Source: Deltaproteobacteria bacterium
Lineage (GTDB): Bacteria > Desulfobacterota_D > UBA1144 > Nemesobacterales > N074bin48
Length of the DNA stretch: 5,836 bases
Direction: 5' to 3'
Assembly (NCBI GenBank): GCA_004356685.1
Contig: SMWS01000009.1
Coordinates: 1-5,836, forward strand
Numbering within the stretch: the stretch's first letter is position 1; every line of letters begins with the position of its first letter. The translations under genes and the position numbers were made by a program. The notes below the pieces were generated by a model. That model saw nothing but the letters and a program-made list of their open reading frames with translations, searched no databases and was not told the DNA's origin. Shown piece by piece: positions 1 to 5,836 of this stretch.

Positions 1-40
1 AAATGGAGCCAAATTAAAAATCCGTTGCCTTAGTAAGGGA

Positions 41-67
41 AGGAAACATGAATGCTAAATGTTTCTT
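41..67. other. Stem-loop in the leader region (weak terminator candidate)
   Basis: Bases 41-49 pair with 59-67: nine pairs including one G-U, with a 9-base loop. The stem is AT-rich and no real T tract follows on the plus strand, so it is a poor intrinsic terminator. It lies 8 bases after a TAG at 31-33, which closes the frame open from base 1, and so could mark the 3' end of an upstream gene. Nothing else in bases 1-97 could be assigned. Confidence 0.25.
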
Positions 68-97
68 GGTTTCTAGTAATAGCAAAATTTACTACAG

Positions 98-126
98 TTT
101 ACACTCACATTGTTCTAGTTTATCAT
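98..126 (+). promoter_or_regulatory. Sigma-70-type promoter for the lipid kinase gene run
   Basis: A -35 box TTTACA (98-103, 5 of 6 to TTGACA) is followed after exactly 17 bases by a -10 box TATCAT (121-126, 5 of 6 to TATAAT). Transcription would start near 133, giving a leader of about 43 bases before the ATG at 176. In such AT-rich DNA chance matches are common, but two 5/6 boxes at ideal spacing just upstream of the first gene of a run are good support. No operator is evident. Confidence 0.6.
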
Positions 127-175
127 TTCCCTCTGGTCTGGATTACTTATTAATCGAGTATATATTGGAAACTAA

Positions 176-1072
176 ATGACGGCGTCTAAAAACAAAAAAT
201 ACTCTTTCATCGTAAATACTAAAGCAGGAAGAGGCAGTGCTAAAAAAAATGTTAAATTAATCGAAGATTTTGCCTCATTAAACAGTATTAAATATAATAT
301 TTATTATACTGAGTACCCAAAACATGCTACAACCCTGGCCCGGCAGTCTATCAAAGAAGGATTCGATATTATTGTAGCAGTTGGAGGGGATGGAACAGCG
401 CATGAAGTGGCAAACGCCCTCATAGATACCGACTCGGTGCTTGGAATTTTGCCGTGTGGCAGCGGCAATGATTTTACAAAGTCTGTGGATGTGCCGCTTA
501 ACTTTATGGAGGCTTTACAAAATTTAGTAGAACTTAATATTAAAGAAGTTGACGTAGGATATATTAAAGATAGATTCTTTATTAATGGTATAGGTTTTGG
601 AATGGATGGGGCTGTTTCGCACAGATTCAGTAAATACAGACTCATAAGGGGTGAAATAGGATATATATGGGGAGCAGTTATTGAGGCATTATCTTATCCC
701 GGATTTAGAGCAGAAATTGCAATACCCGATTGGAGGTTTAATGGTGATATCCTGCTTGCAGGCGCCTCGAACGGATCATATCATGGCGGCAAGTTTCAGC
801 TGGCTCCCGGTGCAAAAGTAGATGATGGGCTGCTTGATGTATACGTGTTTAAAAATATGCCAAGGCTTTCCAGACTAATTAAAATCCCTAAAGTTTTGAA
901 TGGGACGCATCTAACGCTTGATGAAGTATATATAAAAGGTTCACCCTATATGGAAGTTACGTTGGAACGACCTGTTCCGGCTCATATGGATGGAGAGCCC
1001 TTTATTTTGGAGGCAGGATATCATAAGATAGGGATAAAAAATAAGGCTTTAAAAGTGCTTTCATCCAAATAA
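176..1072 (+). CDS. Diacylglycerol kinase family lipid kinase (YegS/BmrU/DgkB type)
   Basis: This is a soluble lipid kinase of the DAGK catalytic-domain superfamily, which phosphorylates a lipid hydroxyl with ATP at the membrane surface. Diacylglycerol to phosphatidic acid is the most likely reaction. The 298 residues match the usual family length of about 290-310. The N-terminal nucleotide-binding half has an N-x-K-A-G stretch (N14-G18), the signature GGDGT loop (70-74) and PCGSGNDF (93-100). The C-terminal beta-rich half has a G-x-G-x-D segment near 138-144, APGAKVDDGLLDV (209-221) and HMDGEP (270-275). By analogy with DgkB, D272 is the probable catalytic base. The ATG at 176 follows a weak GGAA (167-170) and starts just before the first beta strand, so it looks right. 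The gene is first in a four-gene run, 49 bases before a PlsC homologue that also makes phosphatidic acid. Substrate (diacylglycerol, phosphatidylglycerol or another lipid) cannot be fixed from sequence. Confidence 0.93.
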   Translation: MTASKNKKYSFIVNTKAGRGSAKKNVKLIEDFASLNSIKYNIYYTEYPKHATTLARQSIKEGFDIIVAVGGDGTAHEVANALIDTDSVLGILPCGSGNDFTKSVDVPLNFMEALQNLVELNIKEVDVGYIKDRFFINGIGFGMDGAVSHRFSKYRLIRGEIGYIWGAVIEALSYPGFRAEIAIPDWRFNGDILLAGASNGSYHGGKFQLAPGAKVDDGLLDVYVFKNMPRLSRLIKIPKVLNGTHLTLDEVYIKGSPYMEVTLERPVPAHMDGEPFILEAGYHKIGIKNKALKVLSSK

Positions 1073-1105
1073 TTATTAGATCGTGTATAAATTATCATTT
1101 TTATA

Positions 1106-1110
1106 AAGGA
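1106..1110 (+). promoter_or_regulatory. Ribosome binding site of the plsC-like gene
   Basis: AAGGA lies 11 bases before the ATG at 1122. It supports this start and shows that at least some genes here use Shine-Dalgarno initiation. Confidence 0.55.
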
Positions 1111-1121
1111 ATTAATACTAA

Positions 1122-1847
1122 ATGTTCAATACTGTTAAGGCGTGGCTTTCGGTTATGTTTGTTACAATTATCTTTGGTACATTAGCGATAATTTTAACGA
1201 AAATAAAAAGAAGCATAGCCTTTGATTATGCGGTAAGGCCATGGGGCAAGTATATCTTAAAGGGTTGTGGCATCAGGCTTGAAGTGCAGGGGGTCGAAAA
1301 CCTGCCTGAAGAGCCCTGTATCATTATGTATAACCATTCCAGCGCTTTTGATATTATGGCATTTAGCGCCGCTATGCCAATTGAATGGGTAACAATAATA
1401 AAGAACGAAGTCGCAAAAATTCCAATTATTGGAACGGTTTGTAAGATTACCGGGCAGTATTTTGTATCAAGGGATGGTTCGTCTGGCGATTTGCATATGG
1501 TAAAAGAGATTGCCGAAAAAATCAAAAACGGCCCATCTGTATTAATTGCCCCAGAGGGTACCAGAAGTGAAGACGGAAATCTTTTGCCTTTTAAAAAGGG
1601 TGGGTTTGTAATAGCTCTTCGTGCAAAAGTACCGGTTGTAACGATGGTAATAACCGGGGGAAGAGATATAAAGTCTAAAAATTCCAGGCTTGTTAAGCCC
1701 GGAGTGATGAAGATTAAGTTTTTTGAGCCAATTTATGTTGATAAGTTTGAAAAGGGCAGGGCAGGGAGAGAAAAACTGGAAAAGCTTGTAAGAGACCAGA
1801 TGGAGGCTGTATTGAAAGAGGAACGAGAACTCAAAATGGCTGTTTGA
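1122..1847 (+). CDS. plsC: 1-acyl-sn-glycerol-3-phosphate acyltransferase (PlsC family)
   Basis: This membrane-associated acyltransferase transfers a fatty acyl group to the sn-2 position of lysophosphatidic acid, giving phosphatidic acid, the precursor of membrane phospholipids. The 241 residues fit the family norm. A hydrophobic N-terminal segment (about 8-26) anchors it. The four acyltransferase motifs are in order: catalytic NHxxxxD (N71-H72 to D77), the K-N-E...IPIIG stretch (94-104) leading to FVSRD (114-118), PEGTRS (144-149) and the VPVV segment (170-173). All key residues are present, so it should be active. It is preceded by AAGGA, sits 49 bases after the lipid kinase gene and is probably co-transcribed with it. 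Two enzymes converging on phosphatidic acid suggest phospholipid synthesis or diacylglycerol recycling. Members of this superfamily can also acylate other lipids, so the acceptor is inferred from family. The C-terminal tail (about 206-240) is highly charged and probably helical. Confidence 0.93.
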   Translation: MFNTVKAWLSVMFVTIIFGTLAIILTKIKRSIAFDYAVRPWGKYILKGCGIRLEVQGVENLPEEPCIIMYNHSSAFDIMAFSAAMPIEWVTIIKNEVAKIPIIGTVCKITGQYFVSRDGSSGDLHMVKEIAEKIKNGPSVLIAPEGTRSEDGNLLPFKKGGFVIALRAKVPVVTMVITGGRDIKSKNSRLVKPGVMKIKFFEPIYVDKFEKGRAGREKLEKLVRDQMEAVLKEERELKMAV

Positions 1848-1963
1848 AAACCGTCATGATTGAGCACGATTTATTCATAAGTAGTATTTTTATTGAGAAA
1901 TGAATAATTTGATTTACAATACGAGGCTTTAGTTTTGAAATTTAATGGCAGTTATATATTAAT

Positions 1964-3601
1964 ATGACAAATTTAGCGGATTTGGATTTAAAGACAATTA
2001 TGAGCCTTACAGGCATACCGGCACAAAAGGATCTCGTGAATCCAAAAGATCCAATGGAGATGGCCAAAAAGGTAAGGGTTACATTCAGACCTTTGCCAAA
2101 AGGATATGACAACAAAGCGATAGTAAATTTCAGAGCTATTTTACAAGAAAAATTAGAAAAGTACGGTGTTTCAAACCTAAGCTGGGCAGATTCTACAGAA
2201 AAGCCCACTGGATCATTTATAAACCGACTTATACTTGGCAGAAGAGTCAGAAGAAACATACATGCGGTAATTGACGTTAAAAGAGAGTATTCATTTATTA
2301 GAAAGATGCTCAGTGCTTTTGCAGAGGGTATTTACCGCATTTTCAGGACTCCAGAAAGGTCAGTTATGGGTATTCTAAAAATAAGCGGTTGGGCAGATAA
2401 TTTCACAGCCAGGTGGCTTGCAGATCCCTATAACACACAGGTCGTTACTCTAAAACCCCTGGATTTAGAATTTATAGATAAGGACACGCCTTATGAAAGG
2501 AAAATTGTTCTTGGATTGCAGGATTTGATTTCAACAATGTCCGAAATAGTTATAGGTATATCAAATGATAAATTTTCGATAGTAAATATGAACCTCTCGG
2601 ATTCTTCTTATAGTCTTGATGAGATTGATGAATTTATAACAACATCATTCATTCCAAAAACTTATGCGCCTATAAAGCCTCCAGTCTTAAATAGATTTAT
2701 TAAAGGTGAGTTCGATCCCTCGGCTTCAATATTTGCCGAAAGGTTGGCTAATCTGGGTAAAGACTTGAAAAAAACAGACCTTTTCCCCCATGGATCGAAA
2801 TTTAGCGAAAAAATCCCGAGGCTTTCTCACAGGGATGTAGTTGAAAAAGTACTGGAGGGAAGAACCGGTGTATCTTATGGTTTTATTGCACTTGTCGAAT
2901 CTCCCAGGTATGAGGGAGATAAAAGAATATCTCCTCAGAAGTGGGCAAAATTATCTGAAATAAAGAATATAAACAAAGATTATGTCAGAGAATCGTCAGA
3001 CGGCAGGTGGTATGTAAAGTCAGTTTTAAGAGGCGATACCATATACCAGCAGGTTCCTGATATTTGGATTGTTACATCTCGTTCTGGCAGTGATAAGACC
3101 AATTTAGATAGAGATACAGATATTGTAAGAGTAGGTCTAATAAAAGGTAAATTGTATTTACAGACACCAAAAGGCGTGGATTTAAAAAGAAGAGATATAA
3201 GGCCTTCTTTTGATACTTATGTTATTTTAGCACAAGCGCTGTCATGCACTCTTTATACCCCGAAACTTGTTGAAGATGGCATTCCAATTGTGCATTTTCA
3301 CGGATATCCAGACCCTAAGTGGTTTAATCAAAATGAATATCATATTGGTGCTCAAAACCCCTCAGTGCCTTGTGGAACGATTGAAGCAGCTTTGCTGAAC
3401 TTTGACGGTGTTTACGAGATGGCAAATGCAAACGGTAATATGATGGATTTGCTATGCCTTGTAGAATCGGATCATGGAGTAAATATTTTAGGCCCCAAGC
3501 CTGAATATATTGTTAGCAGGTTGCTGGAGGGTTCTTCATCGGGTGACATAATGCTTGGAGGAAGGTATTTGCCCGAGCTCAAGAGGGCAAGCGCTGGTTA
3601 G
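1964..3601 (+). CDS. Uncharacterised 545-residue protein, probably cytosolic
   Basis: I do not recognise this protein and assign no function. It is a full-length open frame with codon use like its neighbours, and a stop at 1943 leaves ATG 1964 as the first usable start. There is no Shine-Dalgarno sequence upstream. No signal peptide or convincing membrane segment is visible. The N-terminal part (about 30-150) is basic and mixed alpha/beta, including a run of arginines (93-98). A middle part (about 150-290) has strand-like hydrophobic stretches such as IVLGLQDLIS and IVIGIS. The C-terminal part (about 290-540) is the richest in conserved-looking polar and turn residues: a YGFIALVES strand (305-313), HFHGYPDPKW (444-453), PSVPCGT (466-472) and ESDHG (501-505). 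Clustered His, Cys, Asp and Glu there could form an active or metal site, which is inference only. It lies between plsC (116-base gap) and a histidine phosphatase gene (31-base gap), so a link to lipid or phosphoester metabolism is possible. Confidence 0.88.
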   Translation: MTNLADLDLKTIMSLTGIPAQKDLVNPKDPMEMAKKVRVTFRPLPKGYDNKAIVNFRAILQEKLEKYGVSNLSWADSTEKPTGSFINRLILGRRVRRNIHAVIDVKREYSFIRKMLSAFAEGIYRIFRTPERSVMGILKISGWADNFTARWLADPYNTQVVTLKPLDLEFIDKDTPYERKIVLGLQDLISTMSEIVIGISNDKFSIVNMNLSDSSYSLDEIDEFITTSFIPKTYAPIKPPVLNRFIKGEFDPSASIFAERLANLGKDLKKTDLFPHGSKFSEKIPRLSHRDVVEKVLEGRTGVSYGFIALVESPRYEGDKRISPQKWAKLSEIKNINKDYVRESSDGRWYVKSVLRGDTIYQQVPDIWIVTSRSGSDKTNLDRDTDIVRVGLIKGKLYLQTPKGVDLKRRDIRPSFDTYVILAQALSCTLYTPKLVEDGIPIVHFHGYPDPKWFNQNEYHIGAQNPSVPCGTIEAALLNFDGVYEMANANGNMMDLLCLVESDHGVNILGPKPEYIVSRLLEGSSSGDIMLGGRYLPELKRASAG

Positions 3602-3632
3602 CCTTATTCTTATCTATAAATAAATTATTGTT

Positions 3633-4238
3633 ATGACTACTACAAAAAATACAGCTAAAATTATATTAGCTAGACATTGTAAAACAACGTGGAATATTGA
3701 AAAGAGGCTTGTTGGAATCTCCGATCAACCCCTATGTGATTTTGGTCTGCAGGAAGCTCATGAAACGGCACCCAAGCTGGAGAGGTTAGCGCTAGATAGA
3801 ATTATTTCCAGTCCCCTAAAAAGGGCGCATCAAACTTCTGAAATTTATTCAAAACATCTAAAAATCCCTTTGTTGATTGAGCAGGGATTAAGAGAGATTG
3901 ACCATGGCACATGGAATGGAATCAAACTCGAGGAATTGCTAAATGATAAATCATCAGACTTTAAGATTTGGTACAACGACCCTACCACTATACCAATTCC
4001 AGGCGGCACCGAACCTATAACCGATGCTCAGCAGCGAATAAAAAAAACCATTAAAGATATACTACTCACATATCCCGGTGAGACAGTTCTTGTTGTTATG
4101 CATAAACATATAAGATCTATATTTAATTGCTTTTTGAATGGGCTGCACATGAACAATTTTAAAGCTAATATCGATGACAGTGTTCTGCCAATTGAGCTTT
4201 CAAAAGAACAACTAATAAGCGCTTACGGATTAGAGTAG
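3633..4238 (+). CDS. Histidine phosphatase family protein (phosphoglycerate mutase-like)
   Basis: This is a cytosolic phosphatase of the histidine phosphatase superfamily branch 1, which acts through a phospho-histidine intermediate. The 201 residues are typical of small phosphatases such as CobC or PhoE types rather than of the longer glycolytic dPGM. The catalytic pocket is readable: R14-H15 in the N-terminal motif (H15 the nucleophile), T18-x-W20-N21 after it, R64 in SSPLKRAHQT (59-68), E88 in LREIDHG (86-92, proton donor) and the second histidine H157. There are two oddities: the usual RHG is RHC (C16), and the usual SHGG-x-IR around the second histidine reads MHKHIR (156-161). The start ATG has no Shine-Dalgarno sequence, and the upstream in-frame stop TAA at 3621 excludes a longer form. 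The gene is 31 bases after the unknown protein gene and last in the run. The substrate is unknown; candidates include small phosphosugars, phosphoserine and alpha-ribazole phosphate. Confidence 0.88.
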   Translation: MTTTKNTAKIILARHCKTTWNIEKRLVGISDQPLCDFGLQEAHETAPKLERLALDRIISSPLKRAHQTSEIYSKHLKIPLLIEQGLREIDHGTWNGIKLEELLNDKSSDFKIWYNDPTTIPIPGGTEPITDAQQRIKKTIKDILLTYPGETVLVVMHKHIRSIFNCFLNGLHMNNFKANIDDSVLPIELSKEQLISAYGLE

Positions 4239-4271
4239 CCGATCCTCATAAACATAAAGCTCATTTTTTTT
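4193..4271 (+). terminator. Possible long-loop intrinsic terminator at the end of the gene run
   Basis: TGAGCTTT (4193-4200, inside the phosphatase gene) is perfectly complementary to AAAGCTCA (4256-4263), which is followed directly by eight T (4264-4271). The 55-base loop contains a smaller GGAT/ATCC pairing (4227-4230 with 4242-4245). Stem plus T tract at the end of the gene run and before a convergent gene fits termination. The loop is much longer than in standard intrinsic terminators, so this is tentative. Confidence 0.35.
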
Positions 4272-4298
4272 GAATACTCCTTATTGCCAAGAGATACT

Positions 4299-5231
4299 CT
4301 ATCTTCTATAAGACCAGCCTCCAAATCTGTAAATAAACCCGGCTTTAATATTCAATCTTTCTAATTTCCAGACTTTTGGAAAGGGTATATAGGGTGCTGC
4401 GACTCTTATTGCCCTCAGCGCTTCGTTATCTAATCTTGGATAACCGGAAGTTTCAAGCAGTTTTACATCTTCGAGTTTTCCGTTACTGCTTATTGTAAAA
4501 ATCAGCAATAATTCTCCCTGTTCGCGGTTTATTTTAGAAGCCTTGGGATAATTCCAAACTCCATCTATCTGTCTTTTTAGCTTAAGAAAATATGAAAGAT
4601 ATTTATATTCAGTAGTATTCCAATCAACCGTATCTTCTTTGGGCAGATTTTTTGATCCCTTAAAACTGGGCGAATTTGCCGGCGGGTTATAAAATGGATT
4701 TTGGGCAATTTGAAACAAATCTTGTTTACTAATATCTTTATTGAGATTTCTATCTTCTTTCTCTTTTTTATCTTTGATTGGTGTTTCTATATCCGGTTTT
4801 TTATATTTAGGTATTGCGGCAGTCTTAACTGATTTTTGTTTGTTAATCTCGGTTTTCTTTTCTTTTCTTGCAGTCTCTTGCTTCTTAATATCTTCTTTGG
4901 GTTTAGATGTTCTTGCTGCATTAGGTATAGATACAACTCCTTGTTTAGTGAAATCATCCACTGTTTTTTCTTTTTCTACTTTTCTTGATCTATTGGCATA
5001 ACGCGTAACCTTCTCCGGAGGTTCTGTCTCTTTTTCTTTTGGAACCGGAAGCTCTGTTATTTCTATAAAGCTGTCATCTTTTTTTTCGGCTTTTTTAATT
5101 TTTGGAAGCAGGATATGTGGATTATTCGTAAGTATAAGAAGGATCAAAAAATGAAGCAGAATCGAAATTAATATAAAAAGAAGAATTGGTCTTCTTGATT
5201 TTTTCCTGAAACCTTTTCTTTTATAAACCAT
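4299..5231 (-). CDS. TonB-family energy transducer protein
   Basis: This inner-membrane-anchored periplasmic protein is expected to carry proton-motive energy from ExbB/ExbD to outer-membrane TonB-dependent receptors. The 310 residues exceed E. coli TonB (239). A basic cytoplasmic N-terminus (1-14) precedes one membrane helix (about 15-34) that holds S23-x3-H27, matching the SxxxH motif TonB uses to couple to ExbB/ExbD. A long periplasmic linker (about 42-200) is rich in Lys and Glu with scattered Pro, less proline-repetitive than in E. coli. The C-terminal TonB_C domain (about 205-305) shows IKR-type helix residues, WNYPKA (226-231), the strand GELLLIFTISSNGKLEDV, TSGYPRLDNEAL (261-272) and PFP (283-285). 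There is no Shine-Dalgarno sequence before the ATG. It is convergent with the phosphatase gene and divergent from the exported-protein gene. No exbB, exbD or receptor gene is present here, so partners must be encoded elsewhere. A TolA-like role is less likely given the clear TonB_C features. Confidence 0.9.
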   Translation of the reverse strand: MVYKRKGFRKKSRRPILLFILISILLHFLILLILTNNPHILLPKIKKAEKKDDSFIEITELPVPKEKETEPPEKVTRYANRSRKVEKEKTVDDFTKQGVVSIPNAARTSKPKEDIKKQETARKEKKTEINKQKSVKTAAIPKYKKPDIETPIKDKKEKEDRNLNKDISKQDLFQIAQNPFYNPPANSPSFKGSKNLPKEDTVDWNTTEYKYLSYFLKLKRQIDGVWNYPKASKINREQGELLLIFTISSNGKLEDVKLLETSGYPRLDNEALRAIRVAAPYIPFPKVWKLERLNIKAGFIYRFGGWSYRR

Positions 5232-5274
5232 TTATATTATTAGATAGTATATATTGAAGATAGATTATTTATAG

Positions 5275-5302
5275 TTCAAATTTACTTTGTTGCAGTTATA
5301 AT
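5275..5302 (+). promoter_or_regulatory. Candidate promoter of the exported-protein gene
   Basis: A perfect -10 box TATAAT (5297-5302) has TTCAAA (5275-5280, 4 of 6 to TTGACA) 16 bases upstream. Transcription would start near 5309, about 54 bases before the ATG at 5363. The region is very AT-rich, so chance matches are likely and support is moderate. Confidence 0.4.
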
Positions 5303-5328
5303 TACTTTTTATATCATTATAGGTAATT
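5300..5328. promoter_or_regulatory. Dyad across the divergent promoter region (possible operator)
   Basis: AATTAC (5300-5305) and its exact inverse GTAATT (5323-5328) flank a 17-base AT-rich centre. The dyad overlaps the plus-strand TATAAT (5297-5302) and encloses a perfect minus-strand TATAAT (5321 down to 5316) that could serve the tonB-like gene. The minus-strand box lacks a good -35. A regulator bound here could control both directions. The half-sites are short and AT-rich, so chance is a real alternative. Confidence 0.25.
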
Positions 5329-5350
5329 GTTATTTTATAACTTAAAAACA

Positions 5351-5354
5351 GGAG
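5351..5354 (+). promoter_or_regulatory. Strong ribosome binding site of the exported-protein gene
   Basis: GGAG (within AGGAGAT) lies 8 bases before the ATG at 5363. It is the best Shine-Dalgarno sequence in the window, fixes the start of this gene and supports it being real although its 3' end is missing. Confidence 0.7.
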
Positions 5355-5362
5355 ATATAAAT

Positions 5363-5836
5363 ATGATAGCTAGAAAACCAACACTGGCAATAATAATATT
5401 TTTCATAACTGCTGGTCTAGTTCAGGCAGATAGTTCTGTTTTTAAGCATAATCTCAATTTAGGGATGAATAGAAAAGAGGCTAAAAAAACTTTAGAGAAT
5501 GCCGGGTATGAAATAATGGATGAAACCAGGATTTCGAAACAAATGAGGACTTTTTGGGTAGAAGGATTTTTGTATAACAATATATCTGGAGCTCATGAGC
5601 AGGGAACAACTACTAAATTTGATTTTTATAATAACAAGTTGATGAATTCCACACTGCATATAAAAAGTAAAGACTATATTGCTCATAGCGGCTTAACTAA
5701 TAAGTATGCGGCGGAGCTTGTTGAAATATATGGAAAACCAAGTGCTTATGAAAAAGTTATGAGTATAAAATCATGGATGTGGCTTGTAGGCAATAATAAA
5801 ATTTTACTAAACTCTGATAGCAGAAAAAAAACTACA
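5363..5836 (+). CDS. Exported protein of unknown function, 3' end outside the window
   Basis: An open frame of 158 codons starts at ATG 5363 behind a strong GGAG and continues to the last base without a stop, so the C-terminus is missing. The N-terminus is a classical Sec signal peptide: basic MIARK, a hydrophobic core (about 7-19) and a likely signal peptidase I site after VQA (20-22). No lipobox cysteine is present, so the mature protein should be soluble in the periplasm or beyond. The mature part begins with LNLGMNRKEAKKTLENAGYEI (31-51). This resembles the short 'GMsr-Ea-L--G' helix found in SmpA/BamE-like and related small periplasmic domains. Strand-rich segments follow (FDFYNNKL 86-93, STLHIKS 96-102), then YGKPSAYEK (123-131) and SWMWLV (137-142). 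The resemblance to BamE-type domains is only a fold-level impression and the function is unknown. It is divergent from the tonB-like gene with a 131-base shared spacer. Confidence 0.82.
   Translation, partial: MIARKPTLAIIIFFITAGLVQADSSVFKHNLNLGMNRKEAKKTLENAGYEIMDETRISKQMRTFWVEGFLYNNISGAHEQGTTTKFDFYNNKLMNSTLHIKSKDYIAHSGLTNKYAAELVEIYGKPSAYEKVMSIKSWMWLVGNNKILLNSDSRKKTT

Noticed and set aside
1..33. Tail of an upstream plus-strand gene ending at TAG 31-33 (last residues KWSQIKNPLP), or in the next frame ending at 58.
   Set aside because: Only 10 to 18 codons are visible and both frames are equally plausible, so no call can be supported.
1..50. Minus-strand start at 50 (ATG reading off the left edge, 16 codons open).
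   Set aside because: It is too short, has no ribosome binding site and cannot be told from chance.
304..645. Minus-strand open frame of 113 codons.
   Set aside because: It lies wholly antisense to the lipid kinase gene and is a shadow of its codon structure.
1226..1525. Minus-strand open frame of 99 codons.
   Set aside because: It is antisense to plsC, whose catalytic motifs are encoded on the other strand.
1871..1907. Inverted repeat TTATTCAT / ATGAATAA as a terminator between plsC and the next gene.
   Set aside because: The stem has a single G-C pair, a 21-base loop and no T tract directly after it, so it is too weak.
1942..2259. Minus-strand open frame of 105 codons.
   Set aside because: It is antisense to the start of the 545-residue protein gene and has no support of its own.
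4741..5001. Plus-strand open frame of 86 codons with a hydrophobic, membrane-like product.
   Set aside because: It is the complement of the Lys/Glu-rich TonB linker, which automatically reads as Phe/Leu/Ser-rich on the other strand.
5305..5335. Fur box upstream of the tonB-like gene.
   Set aside because: There are a few ATAAT-like words but no convincing match to the 19-base Fur consensus; AT-rich background explains it.
5329..5341. Short inverted repeat GTTAT-TTT-ATAAC.
   Set aside because: It is 5 bp and AT-rich in an AT-rich spacer, so expected by chance.
5492..5686. Minus-strand open frame of 64 codons.
   Set aside because: It is antisense to the exported-protein gene, which has a signal peptide and a strong ribosome binding site.

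Overview
This is an AT-rich bacterial window (by eye well below 45% GC) holding six protein-coding genes and no visible rRNA, tRNA, CRISPR array or mobile element. A TonB-family energy transducer and a secreted protein with a classical signal peptide point to a Gram-negative-type (diderm) cell. Only some genes have Shine-Dalgarno sequences: three of six starts have none. The sequence alone does not fix the phylum. An uncultured, AT-rich diderm lineage would fit, but that is inference.

Left part (1-4238, plus strand): after a 175-base leader with a good sigma-70-type promoter (98-126) comes a run of four co-directional genes. These are a DAGK-catalytic-domain lipid kinase (YegS/BmrU/DgkB type), a PlsC-type 1-acylglycerol-3-phosphate acyltransferase, a 545-residue protein I do not recognise, and a histidine phosphatase of the phosphoglycerate-mutase-like superfamily. 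Gaps are 49, 116 and 31 bases, so an operon is plausible, although the 116-base gap could hold a separate promoter. The first two enzymes both make phosphatidic acid, one by phosphorylating diacylglycerol and the other by acylating lysophosphatidic acid. The run therefore starts as a phospholipid precursor/recycling module. What the large unknown protein and the phosphatase add is open.

Right part (4239-5836): a TonB-family gene lies on the minus strand, convergent with the phosphatase gene. A possible terminator with a long loop and a T8 tract lies at the junction. The tonB-like gene is divergent from a plus-strand gene for a small exported protein, which has a strong ribosome binding site and runs off the window after 158 codons. 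The 131-base divergent spacer has a perfect TATAAT on each strand and a small dyad spanning both, which suggests, but does not prove, shared control. No exbB/exbD or TonB-dependent receptor gene is visible.

The most interesting item is the unrecognised 545-residue protein at 1964-3601. It is intact and cytosolic-looking, with a residue-rich C-terminal third, and it sits inside a lipid-metabolism gene run. I found no convincing evidence of a complete new multi-gene system.
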